From positions 124,001 through 188,000 of the forward strand of contig JAHNUO010000031.1 of assembly GCA_019787685.1 (NCBI GenBank): a stretch of DNA of 64,000 nt, given 5' to 3'. Origin of the DNA: Chiua virens (Eukaryota; Basidiomycota; Agaricomycetes; Boletales; Boletaceae). Below the pieces are notes generated by a model. It saw only the letters and a list, made by a program, of their open reading frames with translations. It was not told where the DNA came from and searched no databases. Within the stretch, counting starts at the first letter, position 1. Each line of letters starts with the position of its first letter. The position numbers and the translations under genes were made by a program. Positions 47,880-59,359 of the stretch are shown in pieces.

Positions 47880-50800
47880 TCATCTTCCCCAGCCGTTGCT
47901 CCCAGCTCGACCGCGAGTCCTCGCCTGCGCGGTCCATTGCCGGTCACCACGCTCCCAATCTCGGTCCGCTGATGGTCCACGTGGGATGTATTGAGATCCC
48001 ACGTATGGCGGCCGAGAGGATGCATAGGATGGCGAATGCGTTGGCTGGCTCATGCTTCCACGCAGAGCACGGGGCCCACTCGGAAGTGGCCGAGAAGATA
48101 TCGGCGGCGGTGTAGGACCGGCAGCGCTTGATAACGGGGATCGGGAAAGCGGAGGAGCCGGCCGTCGGAGAGCGGGCGTAGTCGAGGACGACGTAGACCC
48201 AATCGGTGGAGATGGGTGTACGACATGAAACGAGCGCGGTTGTGTGGGCGGTGTGTGTGATTGTGGCAAATAAGTCTTCGGCGGAGTGGAGCTAGTAATC
48301 TCGCCATCCTCATGTGAAGGGCGACGAGAAACCGGGATGCTCGACGATAGGGTGAGTGCGTGGGGCGATGGATTCGAATTTGATGTGACCCCAACTGAAT
48401 TCGAACGGGAGTTAACAACGGATGTAGAACTTGATGTCGACATCGAAGTGGGGGTGGATGCGGCCGGTGTTATGGGTACGGTGCGGTCTACCGATGTGGT
48501 TTCACTCGTCTGCTTGATCGTTAATGGCGGCGGCGGAGGGTCAGGAGCAAAGCTCACAACATCAGGCGTGCGATCGTCGGCCCCAACAAGCCCACTTGGT
48601 AATATCGCATCCATTATTTCCATCTTAGCCGTGAGTGTCGCCGGAGGTTTGCCGTCGACCGGCGTCTGCGTTCGATCCATATGGTTCCTCTCCTCCGGAG
48701 CACGTGACGAAGTTGTCGACGAAGGTAGGGGCTGCGCACACTGCGTGTTGTCTGAACCTTTTATTGCGAAGCTTGTGGATGTGGACGGCGTCTCGGCGGG
48801 CACGTTGCAATCTACTTCCGTCCCTTTCTTTTCGTGACGTCGAGAATCACCAACATCGTGCCATTGGCCTTCATCTCCATCAACCCCATTCGCGTTGACA
48901 TGTAGAGCCCCAGTTGAGTCCACGTCATCCTGGTTCGCATCGTCCATCTTCACACCATGGCCATTGATGGCCCTGTCAGATTCCGTAGCCTGTACACCGT
49001 CAGTCTGCTCGTTTGCAAGATCCCGCTTGGTATCGTCTGTCGGACTGGACAGCAATCCAGGGCCGTCGGATGTCACAGGCGAACGAAGTGCCTTGGCCGC
49101 TATTTCCTCTTCACGCTGCTTCTTCTTGCGAAGCGCGAAGTCCTTGAGCGACATCTTGACTTTTGGCGGTGGCGACGACGGCTCTCGCACAGGCTGCGCA
49201 GGATCGGGGTCAACAGCCATCGGTTTGGCCTCTGAAGTCTTCTCGTTGACATCTGGCGCCACCTGTGACAAACCATTTTCCGCCACAGCACCGTCTACTA
49301 CCGCGGGGATGCTATAGGATAACGAATCCGACAATGCTTGAAGATGAGGGGAATTAGGCACGTCCAACAACGGCGACCTGGCCTTGGGTTTATGATTGAC
49401 ACTGCTCTCAGGCGACGCCACGTACGGGGGACAAACCCCATTCTTCCCTTGGTCTTCTCCGACTACATCCACGTCAACGTCCATGGCATCGTCATCCATT
49501 GTGGGTCCCTCCTGTTCTTTCACGACCCTAATCGCATCGCCCTTGGCTGTCGCACCATCCTCGGTACTAGGGGGTTCTGACTTGTCAGACGTCACCTTGG
49601 TTGCCAGCCGAGACAACCCATTCAGAATTTCTGGCGACGCAAACCGAACGCGGTACACTTCCCCGTTGGCAGGTCGCTTCTCTTCCGCATCCGATGGAGG
49701 ACTGTCGCGTCGTGAATCAGGGGAAGACCTATACGGTTGCTGATACTGCGCCTCAGCGGGAGTCTCGCGGACGCTATCAGGGGGGTTGAGAGTCACAGCC
49801 GGTGCGGAGAGAGAGGCGGATAGAGCGGGCGGTTCGTTTTGTGGATGCACATGCAGCGGTTTGGATGGTCGATGAGATGGAGGCGAAGAAATTTGGTGAT
49901 CCGGGGTGCGCCATGTCGAAGCAGGTGATAAAGACGAGGACGTGGATTCACCGGGGGTAAAATGTGACGAAGACGTTGTATCAGGCGAGTGAAGGGAGAG
50001 CTTCGAGAACGGTGCGGAAGGAGAGACACTTGCGACGAGAAGGCAGGGGGTGCGATTGTGTGGGCGATTGGGACTGGGCATGTGCTTGCGTTGCACTTGG
50101 CAACGATGTTGAAGAGGATAATGTACCAGAAGTAGCTCGCGATGGCGCTGGACGCAAGACAGTCGAGTTGACAGGAGTTGGAGTCGACGTCGGCGTGCCT
50201 TGACCAGGCGATTGGCCGGATCGTCCAGATGATGCAGGCGTCGACGCCGGGGTTCGTGGCGGAATCAAAGCTGCAGAAGCAATGTTCTTGTCCCATTGGA
50301 TGGAGCCGCGAGGAGACGCACTTCTCACCGCATGAGCGTGCGCAAGCGACGAGATAGTGGTTGGATCAAGCGAGGCGGGCATCGGCGGGGGCGGCATCTG
50401 CCGTGTGTCTGTGGAGAAACACGGTGAAGGACTGTTGCGCAATCCTACAATAGTCTTACCATCCAGACCATCAGCCTCTGTCTCCGTATCAGTCTCAGTC
50501 TCCTGTCCATCCGCACCGTCTTCTCCGTCACCATTCATGTTCATAGAGCCTTGCCTAGGGTCGACGTCTTGTACACTGCTTCCTTCCGCAACTCCGGAAA
50601 CAGATAGAGGACTCTCAGCGTTTGCATCAGGACTTCGCCACCTTTCGTATGCACTCCAGCTTTCGGGACGATTCGAGTGAGCTAGCGGTAGATCTTCTTG
50701 AGACGGTTCGGTTTGACTAGCCAAAGAACGTGGCCAAGCTTTGCGCATCCGAGGCGGCAACGTAGACCCAGAAGGGCCAATTTCCACATCACATTGATCT

Positions 50801-53800
50801 GCTACCACAAATGAAAACGTGAGTAAACGAAAGGGAGCAATAACCCAGCCAAAGAAAGAAATCTGGGGCCAAAAAAGTGATCACTTACCGTCGGCCATCC
50901 GCGCCTTCCCTTTCCATTTGATATCCGGATGGAACTCATCTGTCTTGATCTCAGGAAACGCTGAGAGACTCGAGGGCACAATCTCGACACCACCCCATCC
51001 TCCATTCATAGGCGCCTTCTCCCGCGTCCTAAATCCCCGCTTGATACCCACCAAGGGACCCAAATCAATCGGTTTCCTTGTCCTTTGTTTCACCGGGGGT
51101 ACAGTAGTGCTCGCGTCTCTGCATCCGTCTGCTTGGACTTTATCCTCCCCTTTCCCACTCTTCCGTATTTTGCGTTTCTTGGCTCGTCGAGGCGGTCTGT
51201 CGACGTCAATCGACGTGTCCATCTCAATATCCATGTCTACATTCATCCCCAACCCCCAATTCCGACTTTGCCGGAGATCCACGTAGCCATTACCTTCCAC
51301 GTCAACATCTTCCTCGGCATCCTCGTACTCTCCATTCGCGCTATCGGACGATTCACCCTCAGAACTTCTGAGGCTGCCTCACCACTGGGCCACGGCCACC
51401 GTCCCTCGACAACCCGCTCCATGACACGGACGGCACAATCTCGTGTGGAAGAACCACAGGCGCAGGTCGTGAACGTGCTGCTTAAGGCGTGGAGAATCGA
51501 CGTGAACTGGGCGCGAAGGTGGTGGAGATGCGCCGGGCTAAACATTCAAGTGTCGTGCGACAGAGAGGGTTCAAGGGGCACGTGGAAGAAAGCGAGTCAG
51601 TTACCGCAGAAATTGGAACGAGAAAGGGACAAACGTATGCCAAAAGACGAAAGACTCACGCAAACATCCCAGGACTCTCCATTAACGCAGGTAGCGTGTG
51701 CACTGCATGTCCGTCGTCCCACTCCCAGCCTAACACGATTTCCTCGTCCGCTCTCAGGTCCCGTAATGCGAACAACCCGAAAGAGAGCGTCGTTGGGTCG
51801 ACATCAGAGTCCGACGCTGAAGGGGCATCGTCCTGGTCCGATGGTTCGTCCGTCTGTTGTGCTTGCATCCGCGATACTGGAGGAGGAACGGATCTACAAT
51901 TGACTGTCCGTGGTGGATCACTGTCCTTGGAAATCGTATTGCTATGAGATGCCGCTTCCGCACACTCAGCCTTGTGGCGCATCCGCATCCCCTGCTTTCT
52001 TTCCCCTTGCTTCGTTCCAGCACAGATGACAGGTCGCACCACTGCATTTGGCCAACACCCACACCTTGCCCATCTTGCTTTACCATCCTCGACATCCTCT
52101 TTGCCTGCACCGAGCCCATTCCCTTTCTCGCCAGAATCAGAAAGTTCTGGAACTCCTCCAACACCTCGGGCGTCTAGCCCAACTTCCCATCCACCTCCAA
52201 CAAGCCTTACTTGAGGTTTTCCCATGCCAAGGTGAGCGTACCCATTTAGCGGGTCGGCCAGATAGGCAGCAGAGGGGACGATCGTGGCTGTATATGGGGC
52301 TAGGAGAGTAGATGCCATGATTGTATCATTCGAATTGGATGAAGCAATGGTGTTTGTGGACGGTGCAAGGGGAGACTTGGCGCACGGACGGCGATGCGAC
52401 GAACTAGGCACAGGGGTAGCCATATAGTTGGATATAGGCGGGGAGGGATAAATAGAATGCGGGAGAGAGGGATCCGGAGCGACATGTAATCTGGGGGATG
52501 GAGGACGAAGGTGTGCAGGTGTGCATGTCGTCGATGGTGGCGGATATTGTGAGTTCATACCCGAATACTGATTGGGGCAAGATATGGGTGAATCGGTCCG
52601 CAGCACGGTCCGAGGAACGTATGCTTCCCCCACGTTTTCGTCCAGTATAACTGGTGTCGTGTTGTCAAGAGGAGACATGGAGTAACCGTAACGATCCTGG
52701 TACCTGCACTATCATTAGCATACACATACATGCATACAAGCAATTGGACAAAATGTCGCCTGTAAGCGACACCATTGAACGAAAGCGGGAACAGCATAAA
52801 TATAGAAAACAACAAAGAGAAGATCAATTCACCCTTGTGAATCCACCCTGATATACTCTCTGTCATTATAGGTCTTCGGTGGCGGATGTGCGAGCGGCGA
52901 CGGGGGATTGAGAGCGGTGACCCCTCTCCAAGCTTTTGCAACACGGAGGAGTTGCGAATATATGGAAGGGTTCGGATAAATGTCTGGAGGGAATTTGACT
53001 GAGGTCGGGGGCAGAGTGCTCGAGGTAGATGGGCCGTTGCCGTTAGGGTATGATATGCGTGAGTTGTTGGTCTGTGCTTGGGTAGAGGGATTGGGGGGAA
53101 GGATAGATGGCGAAGAAGGGTTGGCAGGGGAAAGTATCGACGCACGTCTCTTCTTGCGCGATGAACCTGAACCCTCGATAGCGGCAGCGACAGCACTCCC
53201 CCTCCTTGATTTCCGCTCCGCGCCTGGGCTCGTCTTCCTCCTCGACGCCGGCTTCCCCGAAACACCACTTCCTTCGTCCGAGTTCCCGCCTACTCCATTG
53301 GCAGCTCCAGGCACCCCTCCATTCGTTCCGTGTGAAGCCTTCGTGCGCAAGGCCTTCTGTCTCCCCTTTTGAATCTTGCCCGCTCGCTCCTTATCGACCA
53401 CCAGTGCGGGATCACAGACCCAACACTTCCAGAATTCGGGTACCTCACCCTGGACGATGCCAAAACAAGCAGCATGACACCATCGTGAACAGTCGTCGCA
53501 TGCGATCGAAAAGCCATCGTCATATGTGAATCCACAGATACACGAGATGGCTTCCGAATCTGGTGGGGGTGGTACATCAGAAAGAGTGGGTAGATGTTGT
53601 GACGTAGAGGGCGATGGGGGCGGAAGCTGGGAAGCTGGGGGTGAGACTAGGGGAACAGAACTGGTGAGACTGGGGGAGAAAGGGACGCTGTTGAGGAAGT
53701 CGTTGAGAGGGTGCTGTGGAGGGCTTAGTCGACACGTTTGGGAGCGGGCGGTTAGAGTTGGTGAGCGGTGGGGTTGAGGATGTCAGAGGATGGGAAGCCT

Positions 53801-54116
53801 GTCGGGGCTTGGAAGATAAACCGTCTCTTGAAAAGCTAGGAGTGAGTGGAGTCGGGGTTGATGTTGACGTTGACAAAGCTGGCGAGGGCTGCTTTCTCTT
53901 AAGGGGGACAAGTGAGGGGGGGAGCGCGGACTGGATGATAGGTGGAGCATTTGTTCGATCAATGGCAATACCGACGGAGGTGGAAGTCAGGGACGGTCCA
54001 TGTGCATGAGCAACGTGGTGAAGAGGGTGCGGTTGCGGTTGCGGGTGGGATGGAGGGGTATTGAAGGGAGAAAGACCGAGCAGACCAAGGGCGGCTTCTG
54101 TCGCATCGCTGTTCAT
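47880..54116 (-). CDS. SET3-like chromatin regulator with PHD finger and SET domain
   Basis: Large nuclear protein of the Set3/MLL5 type, which binds methylated H3K4 through the PHD finger and scaffolds a histone deacetylase complex. ATG 54116 (MNSDATEAAL) begins a Ser/Pro-rich region. The PHD finger at about 53,560-53,410 shows CIC, CDDC, WCHAAC and CWVC, a full C4HC3 set. The SET region at about 52,300-51,660 contains SAAYLADPLNGYAHL, CGCWPNAVVRPVICAG and FGLFALRDLRADEEIVLGW; the canonical NHS catalytic motif is absent, as in Set3 proteins. A post-SET cysteine patch TTCACGSSTRDCA lies near 51,450. The long disordered C-terminus ends NGWGR at 47,880. Frame changes near 53,720 and at a C run near 50,046-50,050 suggest indels; both are in low-complexity parts. 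Confidence 0.82.
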
Positions 54117-55221
54117 CACACCCACAAGACACGCCACGAAAACACTTGACTAGGCCGTTCCCGCGTTCTGTTCGTCGTCGAGAGGGTTGCTTGCGAATGC
54201 TGGTCGTTTTTGTCGTCACCGTCGTTGTCGTTGCTGCCGTTGGGCCAAGTCACTCAATGGTCCTCCTCGCTATACTGAGCGATTCCCTGGGGTGTAAAGT
54301 TGGAGATCGGTTTGAACTCGACGAGCTCGACGATGAGCAGACCAGAAAAATGAAAGCGAGAAAGACAAGTTGGACGTTCCCTTGCAATTTGCGTCCCCCA
54401 CAATTCACTCCCTCTTTCTCTGCTCTTTTCCACCAAACACAAGCCAACAAAGGGGCTTTTCCCGTCTTTTCAATCTCCGCTTCATTTCTCCCCGATCCCG
54501 ATCCCGACGCCGATATCCAGGTTACTTCCGTCGGTCTATAGTGCCCTGATTCAGCGAGCCTAGAAATTAGGAAACTCATCTGCTTTATCCGCTCCGACCG
54601 GCTTCAAGTTACTGACCCCCACTAATTCTAAAACATTTTCGTCAGTAAAGCAACAGTGACTGAAATCGCTCCATATGAATCCTCTCAGCAGTGCTAACAC
54701 CGGGCAACGACCTGGTTCGGTGAGGTCAGGTACCTAGCCAATTGGGAATTCTGATCACCTTTGTGAGCGCACTCCGTTGTCCCTCGTACAACACGTCGTT
54801 AATAACAAGCAGACTCTACTCTGCTCGTCACAGATTTCCGTCCTTTGCTTTGCCGCCATTTTATCGGTCTTGCTACGCGCAGCTGGTTGCTTTTACGGGA
54901 TCTGGCTTGACGTGCGAGCAAGTATGCCAGTGATCGCTCACGTCCACCTTCTTTTTCGCTGAACGTGATGTTTGCCATTACCAAATGATGCGGCGTAACT
55001 ACGGTGAGTCCAGGAGGGTATTCCCAGATACCCAGAATCTTCCTCGAAAACACTTTCTCTACATTTTGTCAATGCTGCTGAAGCGTGTGCGACCGGACCT
55101 TGAGAATTCTTCGTGAATACATATGGTTGAAGCCTCTCGTCGATTCTGCAGTCTCGGTTCCTCAAGTTGACCTGCGAAACGATTACTCGCAACAAGGTAC
55201 ATTTCGCGATGACTAACCTGA
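54117..55221. other. Intergenic, about 1.1 kb
   Basis: Upstream of the SET gene and downstream of the elongase, both on the minus strand. The first few hundred bases are the likely SET-gene promoter/5' leader. Open frames on either strand have no conserved motif. Nothing else is seen. Confidence 0.45.
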
Positions 55222-56389
55222 TCAGTGTTTGTCCTTCTTAATTCCTTTCTCGTCCGTCTTCGCGTACGTTTGTACATAAAAATTGGAAAAGAGTATCAGG
55301 AAACTTGCGACAAGAACAGTGCCGAAAATAGCTGTTCTCGAATCACCAGCACAATCACCGATGTGGGGTAAGTACGGCCAATACGTGAACACAAAGTGTT
55401 GGTACACTGCGTGAGACGGAAGTTAGAAAAGTTAACTCGGAGCTTGTACACGCACACCCGAAGCCGAACAAGAAGATGTCGACGATGAACTGGAATATCT
55501 GCACTGTTGTCAAGTACTTCTTCCACTGCATCCAAAGGGTTACACAGGGTATATGCACGTCGAATAACAGCGAAGTGGCCAACGCACCCAAAGTTTGGCA
55601 CCACCAGCCGCTGCGAAATAGTAATAATCTGAAAGCAGTTATGTCAGAAATCGCTCGCTGTAAAACGGTGCTCACACATCACAACGTGTACTCCCAGGTT
55701 AAGGCAAATACATGTCCATGCCTGCACTCCAAGTCAACAAGGAGATAAGGCAAGAATCCAAGTGTCTGTCACCCCACTAATTTTAGCCTCGAGCTGAACA
55801 AACGTCAAGAGTGCCGTCGTAGAATGGTGGAAAACGTGTAAGAACGCTAGGACACGGAGATCAACATTTGGTCATCGGAGTCGCGAGAGGCATACGTGCA
55901 GAGTGGTCGTTTCTTGAGTACCAAAAATACGGTGTCCAAGAATTCAAAGTACTTGAAGTAATAATTGATCATATAATAAAACTCAAGCCTCTGAAAAAAA
56001 GAGGAGTTAGGAAAGGTCATCTCGGGCTTAAATAGGCGTTCACTCTTGTCCATGACTCCTTCGCACAAAATGCGTTGTACGCACCGACGTTGCACCATAG
56101 CTTCAAGACCTTCTTCCACCATCAAGGCAAGAAGCACAAGACTCGCAATTGAGAGGAGGGCATTGTGTATGCGAAAAGGAGTCCTCAGCCTGAGCGCCGA
56201 CCGGTCTTTCATGATCTCCTGCAAGACGAAGACGGTGGCCAAGTAGGAGAGAATGACAGCGGATGCCGCGGGCCACGTCGAAACGGGGGTCTTTCCTGGA
56301 ATCCAGGAAGTAAGAAAGGGTGGGAGGGCAGGAATGACAGGGATGTCAGTCATCGCGGATAAATTGGGGAAGAAGTTGATCCGATTCAT
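55222..56389 (-). CDS. ELO-family fatty-acid elongase
   Basis: Endoplasmic-reticulum condensing enzyme that extends very-long-chain fatty acids from malonyl-CoA. ATG 56389 (MNRINFFPNL); stop 55222-55224 after KGIKKDKH. The family signature is assembled over introns: KYFEFLDTVFLVLKKRPL, then FLHVFHHSTTALLTF (the HxxHH histidine box), then LGVHVVMY joined to YYYFAAAGGAKLW, then WKKYLTTVQIFQFIVD, and finally YQHFVFTYW. The lysine-rich end (KKDKH) fits ER retrieval. Two joins are irregular: after KKRPL only a GC donor (TCT/GCACGT) keeps the frame, and after FLFGFG the phase is off by one. Either non-standard introns or single-base errors explain this. The domain order is complete. Confidence 0.88.
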
Positions 56390-57356
56390 TTGCGTCCCGG
56401 CTTGACTTTATATTCTATTATTCAACAGCGTCACTGACCAGATCGGGCAAGGGGACTAATTCCTCATTCAAGTTTCAGGTATCGATTTAATATTCCGCTT
56501 ACCAGTACGCCCCCTCTACTTAAGCTTGCTCCACCCGAGCGATTTTACACCGTTGGGCTTGCCCGACTAGAAGTTATGAAACGTGATCTCGGTCCATTCG
56601 GCGCAAAGACGTGGCTTGCTCGGTGTAGTACCTCAATGATCCGAGGAGTTGGATGAACTTGGATCAAACCCAAGTTTCAACGTTTCACTGCAATGACATC
56701 ACCGATCAGCCACACACCATTGAATTAGACATGGGCACGTACTACACTGAGAACTGGCCCAGCTTGCACGACCCGGAATTTTTTTGCTGACAAGTTAAAC
56801 TTACCCTCTTCGTCCAGCTTGTTCAGCTCACCACTGTCAACTCTACTAGTATATGCAATGCTCGAAACACAAGCTGCGACACTCGGGATGTCAACGTTGG
56901 GAAACGTACCGAAGAAACCCGTGCCTTTAACAACGTCCTGATCAGGCCGACCAGCAGCAGGTGCGTGCGCACGGAAAGTCCGTTGGAAGAGTTGAGATCT
57001 GGCAAAACGCCGCCTTTAAACATCAAGGGTTTGTTCTAACAAGGATATGTCGATATGCAATTGTTCAACCCAGCTGCCACTCAGAAATCCGCAACCAGCA
57101 GAGACCCAAAGAGATCACGACAATCAGCAACTCTTAATCCATCTATGAGTCTCCTTCAATTTATAAAGCAATTACGAAAGAGTAAAGACTTATGACTCAT
57201 ACCTTCGAACAGACAATAATTCGATGCACACAAAATCAAGCGATTTCAGACCGCAACAGAATTCCATTAGAGCAACACTAATACGATTTTCTCGAACAAT
57301 CCACCGAGTGAGGCAAACTCCTCCAAACCTCTCATGGGTATCTATCAGAAACACGC
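56390..57356. other. Intergenic, about 1 kb
   Basis: Contains the elongase promoter and hydrophobin 1 3' flank. No gene, RNA or repeat recognised. Confidence 0.45.
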
Positions 57357-57784
57357 TCAAGCGGTAGCATCGACATCGCTGCAGCCCAAGTTGACAAGAC
57401 CGTTCTGCAAGAGTCCGTTAAGCAATTCATTTACAAAAATGAACGAAAAGAATACATACATATTTGTTGACCTGGCAACAAGTAGGCTGTTGAGAAGCCT
57501 GGCAACCGTGGCCAGTACCAATAACGGTTGCAGAAGTGCACTGGACACCAACGTTGGCACCGGCCGCAACAGCAGCATCAACCAAGCTAAGAGGAGCAAG
57601 GATGGGGTTGGCTTGATCAACCTAGCGTCGAAGAATGGAAAACGTCAATCACAAAACCAATACAATACGAGTATGGTTCACTCACACCCTCAACACTGTT
57701 ACAGCAAGAAGCAGTGCCAGTGTTGCATTGCCAAGCAGCGGCAGCAAGAGCGAGGGGAAGAAGAGCGAAGATGCGAGCGAGCAT
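57357..57784 (-). CDS. Class I hydrophobin 1
   Basis: Small secreted amphipathic protein that coats hyphae and spores and self-assembles at air-water interfaces. Exons are 57784-57686, 57621-57460 and 57404-57357, 102 residues with no break. MLARIFALLPLALAAAA is the signal peptide. Eight cysteines in the family order: WQC, SCC, GVQC, HGC, PTCC and LGC, with NGLVNLGC at the last. It is short between signal peptide and first Cys. The tandem relative lies about 1.0 kb upstream on the same strand, and both share intron positions. Confidence 0.95.
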
Positions 57785-57870
57785 TTTGAAAGATTGTGTA
57801 GTGACGACTGAAGACAGCAGATAAGAGGAGTGGCTAGTGAGACCTGTTATTCAACGGTGAACTCGTCCAC

Positions 57871-57886
57871 TTTTTATACTTGGAGA
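57871..57886 (-). promoter_or_regulatory. Core promoter (TATA) of hydrophobin 1
   Basis: On the gene strand CCAAGTATAAAAAG, TATA at 57,878-57,871, about 90 bases before the ATG. Hydrophobin 2 has CCAAGTATAAAGAG in the same place, so the element is conserved between the pair. Confidence 0.6.
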
Positions 57887-57889
57887 GCC

Positions 57890-58806
57890 AGGTTCTGACG
57901 TGAAGGTTACGTTGGCTCTCAGCCCATCCTGCATGACACAAGCACCACTGTTCGGTCAGCTTGTGATGTAAACGCTCGTAAAAAAAAATGTCTTGATTAC
58001 TCTTCTAGCCTGAGTCGGCTGGACAGAACGCCGGCGTGCCAGTGTGTTGAATCGTACGCGACGGCAAAAATATGCTAAGAAGAATTTTTCAATGTGACGT
58101 CGGTTGCCACCATAACCCTGGGTCCGCTGACACATCGCTTCGAATGTTATGCGGCTCGAAGAATGCACGCGTTATGTATTTCCGTTCAGGCGAAATGATC
58201 GACACGAAACCACTAATACTAGTTATGGAAAAGGCAGGCTATCCGGCAGAACTCTAAGTGAGGACCGTTGGTGGAAACGAACATAATGGGCTTCGATCAG
58301 CGTGCCACACTTCCTATTCGAACTGCCAGTGGTGCCGCTTATCTCCGAATGTTAACTCGCTCCACTATGGTTGGCAGGCCCGAACAACGTTACCGTGTTA
58401 GTCAAAACTTCAGCCTGAGCGCTACTCTATTGCTCACAATAGGACTTGCTTACCGACATGATACTTCTGTGATGTGGTTCCTACATACTCGCTTGTACCT
58501 CATGCGCCACAAGTTTTTGATCAACTGAACTTCTTGCCGTACATAACAAGCAGGCTTGCCAACTCCAAAATGATACATGACTCAATTATAAACTTCAGGA
58601 TCGCAAGAAAATATTATATCATACTTACAAACACTTTCAGCCGTCAATTCACTTTACGAAAATAGCTCATCCGAATCGCACATTGAGATACCAAAAACCC
58701 TGAAATTACACCAACGATGACTAGGGTATATATTTTTCTTAACTAAACGATTGAGGTGAACCACTCCACCGATTCAATCCGCCAGATTCCGCTATCCAAC
58801 GACCAC
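57890..58806. other. Spacer between the two hydrophobin genes
   Basis: Holds the upstream control region of hydrophobin 1 and the 3' flank of hydrophobin 2. No gene recognised. Confidence 0.45.
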
Positions 58807-59244
58807 TTAAACGTTGACGTTGACGGGAGAGCAACCAAGGTTGACAAGACCGTTCTAAACATATCCGGTCAATAATAAGAGAGGAGAAAAGTTTGAAAAG
58901 ACAAACGTATTCGGTTGCCCTGGCAGCACACGGGCTGTTGCTGAGCCGAGCAACCCTTGCCAGTGCCAATGACAGAGATGGGAGTGCAGGTAAGACCAAC
59001 GTTACCACCGAGTCCAAGGGCCGCTTCAACTAAGTTGAACGCGGAAAGGATATTGTTTGCTTGCTGAACCTGTATTCGAGATCATATCAGTTACTTTCCA
59101 ATACAACCGATGACAAAAATAATTTACGCTTTGAACTGAGTTGCAGCAGCTGATGCTCCCAGTGTTGCATTGCTGACGAGCCTCGAGGTGCGAAGCAGAG
59201 GCAAGGAGAGCAAGAGGAAGAAGAGCGAAGACACGAGCGAACAT
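58807..59244 (-). CDS. Class I hydrophobin 2
   Basis: Paralogue of hydrophobin 1. ATG 59244 (MFARVFALLPLALLASAS is the signal peptide), then HLEARQ and eight cysteines: QQC, SCC, LTC, KGC, PVCC and LGC. Stop TAA 58807-58809 after SPVNVNV. Introns lie at the same places as in gene 1 (after NSVQS, and before NGLVNLGC). Just before the second intron the sequence reads GGCAACCGAATAC; with one C fewer it encodes GNEY, in phase with NGLVNLGC, so a single extra base near 58,913 is likely an error. If real, the last cysteine would be lost. Confidence 0.92.
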
Positions 59245-59335
59245 GGTGATGATAAAAAGAGTGAGCACAGCGGACTACTGGAGAGAGCGGCTGAGTGGTG
59301 TAGGGATAACCTGTTGGTCAATGGTGCGCACTTCC

Positions 59336-59350
59336 TCTCTTTATACTTGG
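59336..59350 (-). promoter_or_regulatory. Core promoter (TATA) of hydrophobin 2
   Basis: CCAAGTATAAAGAG on the gene strand, TATA at 59,345-59,340, about 95 bases before the ATG; it matches the hydrophobin 1 element. Confidence 0.6.
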
Positions 59351-59359
59351 AATTCAGGA

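Noticed and set aside
51085..51903. 272-codon plus-strand open frame opposite the SET gene
   Set aside because: It is antisense to the cysteine patch and SET exons, which carry the conserved residues; no support for a second gene.
54250..54579. Minus-strand open frame upstream of the SET gene as its first exon
   Set aside because: The ATG at 54116 gives a normal N-terminus, and no splice site joins the upstream frame in phase.
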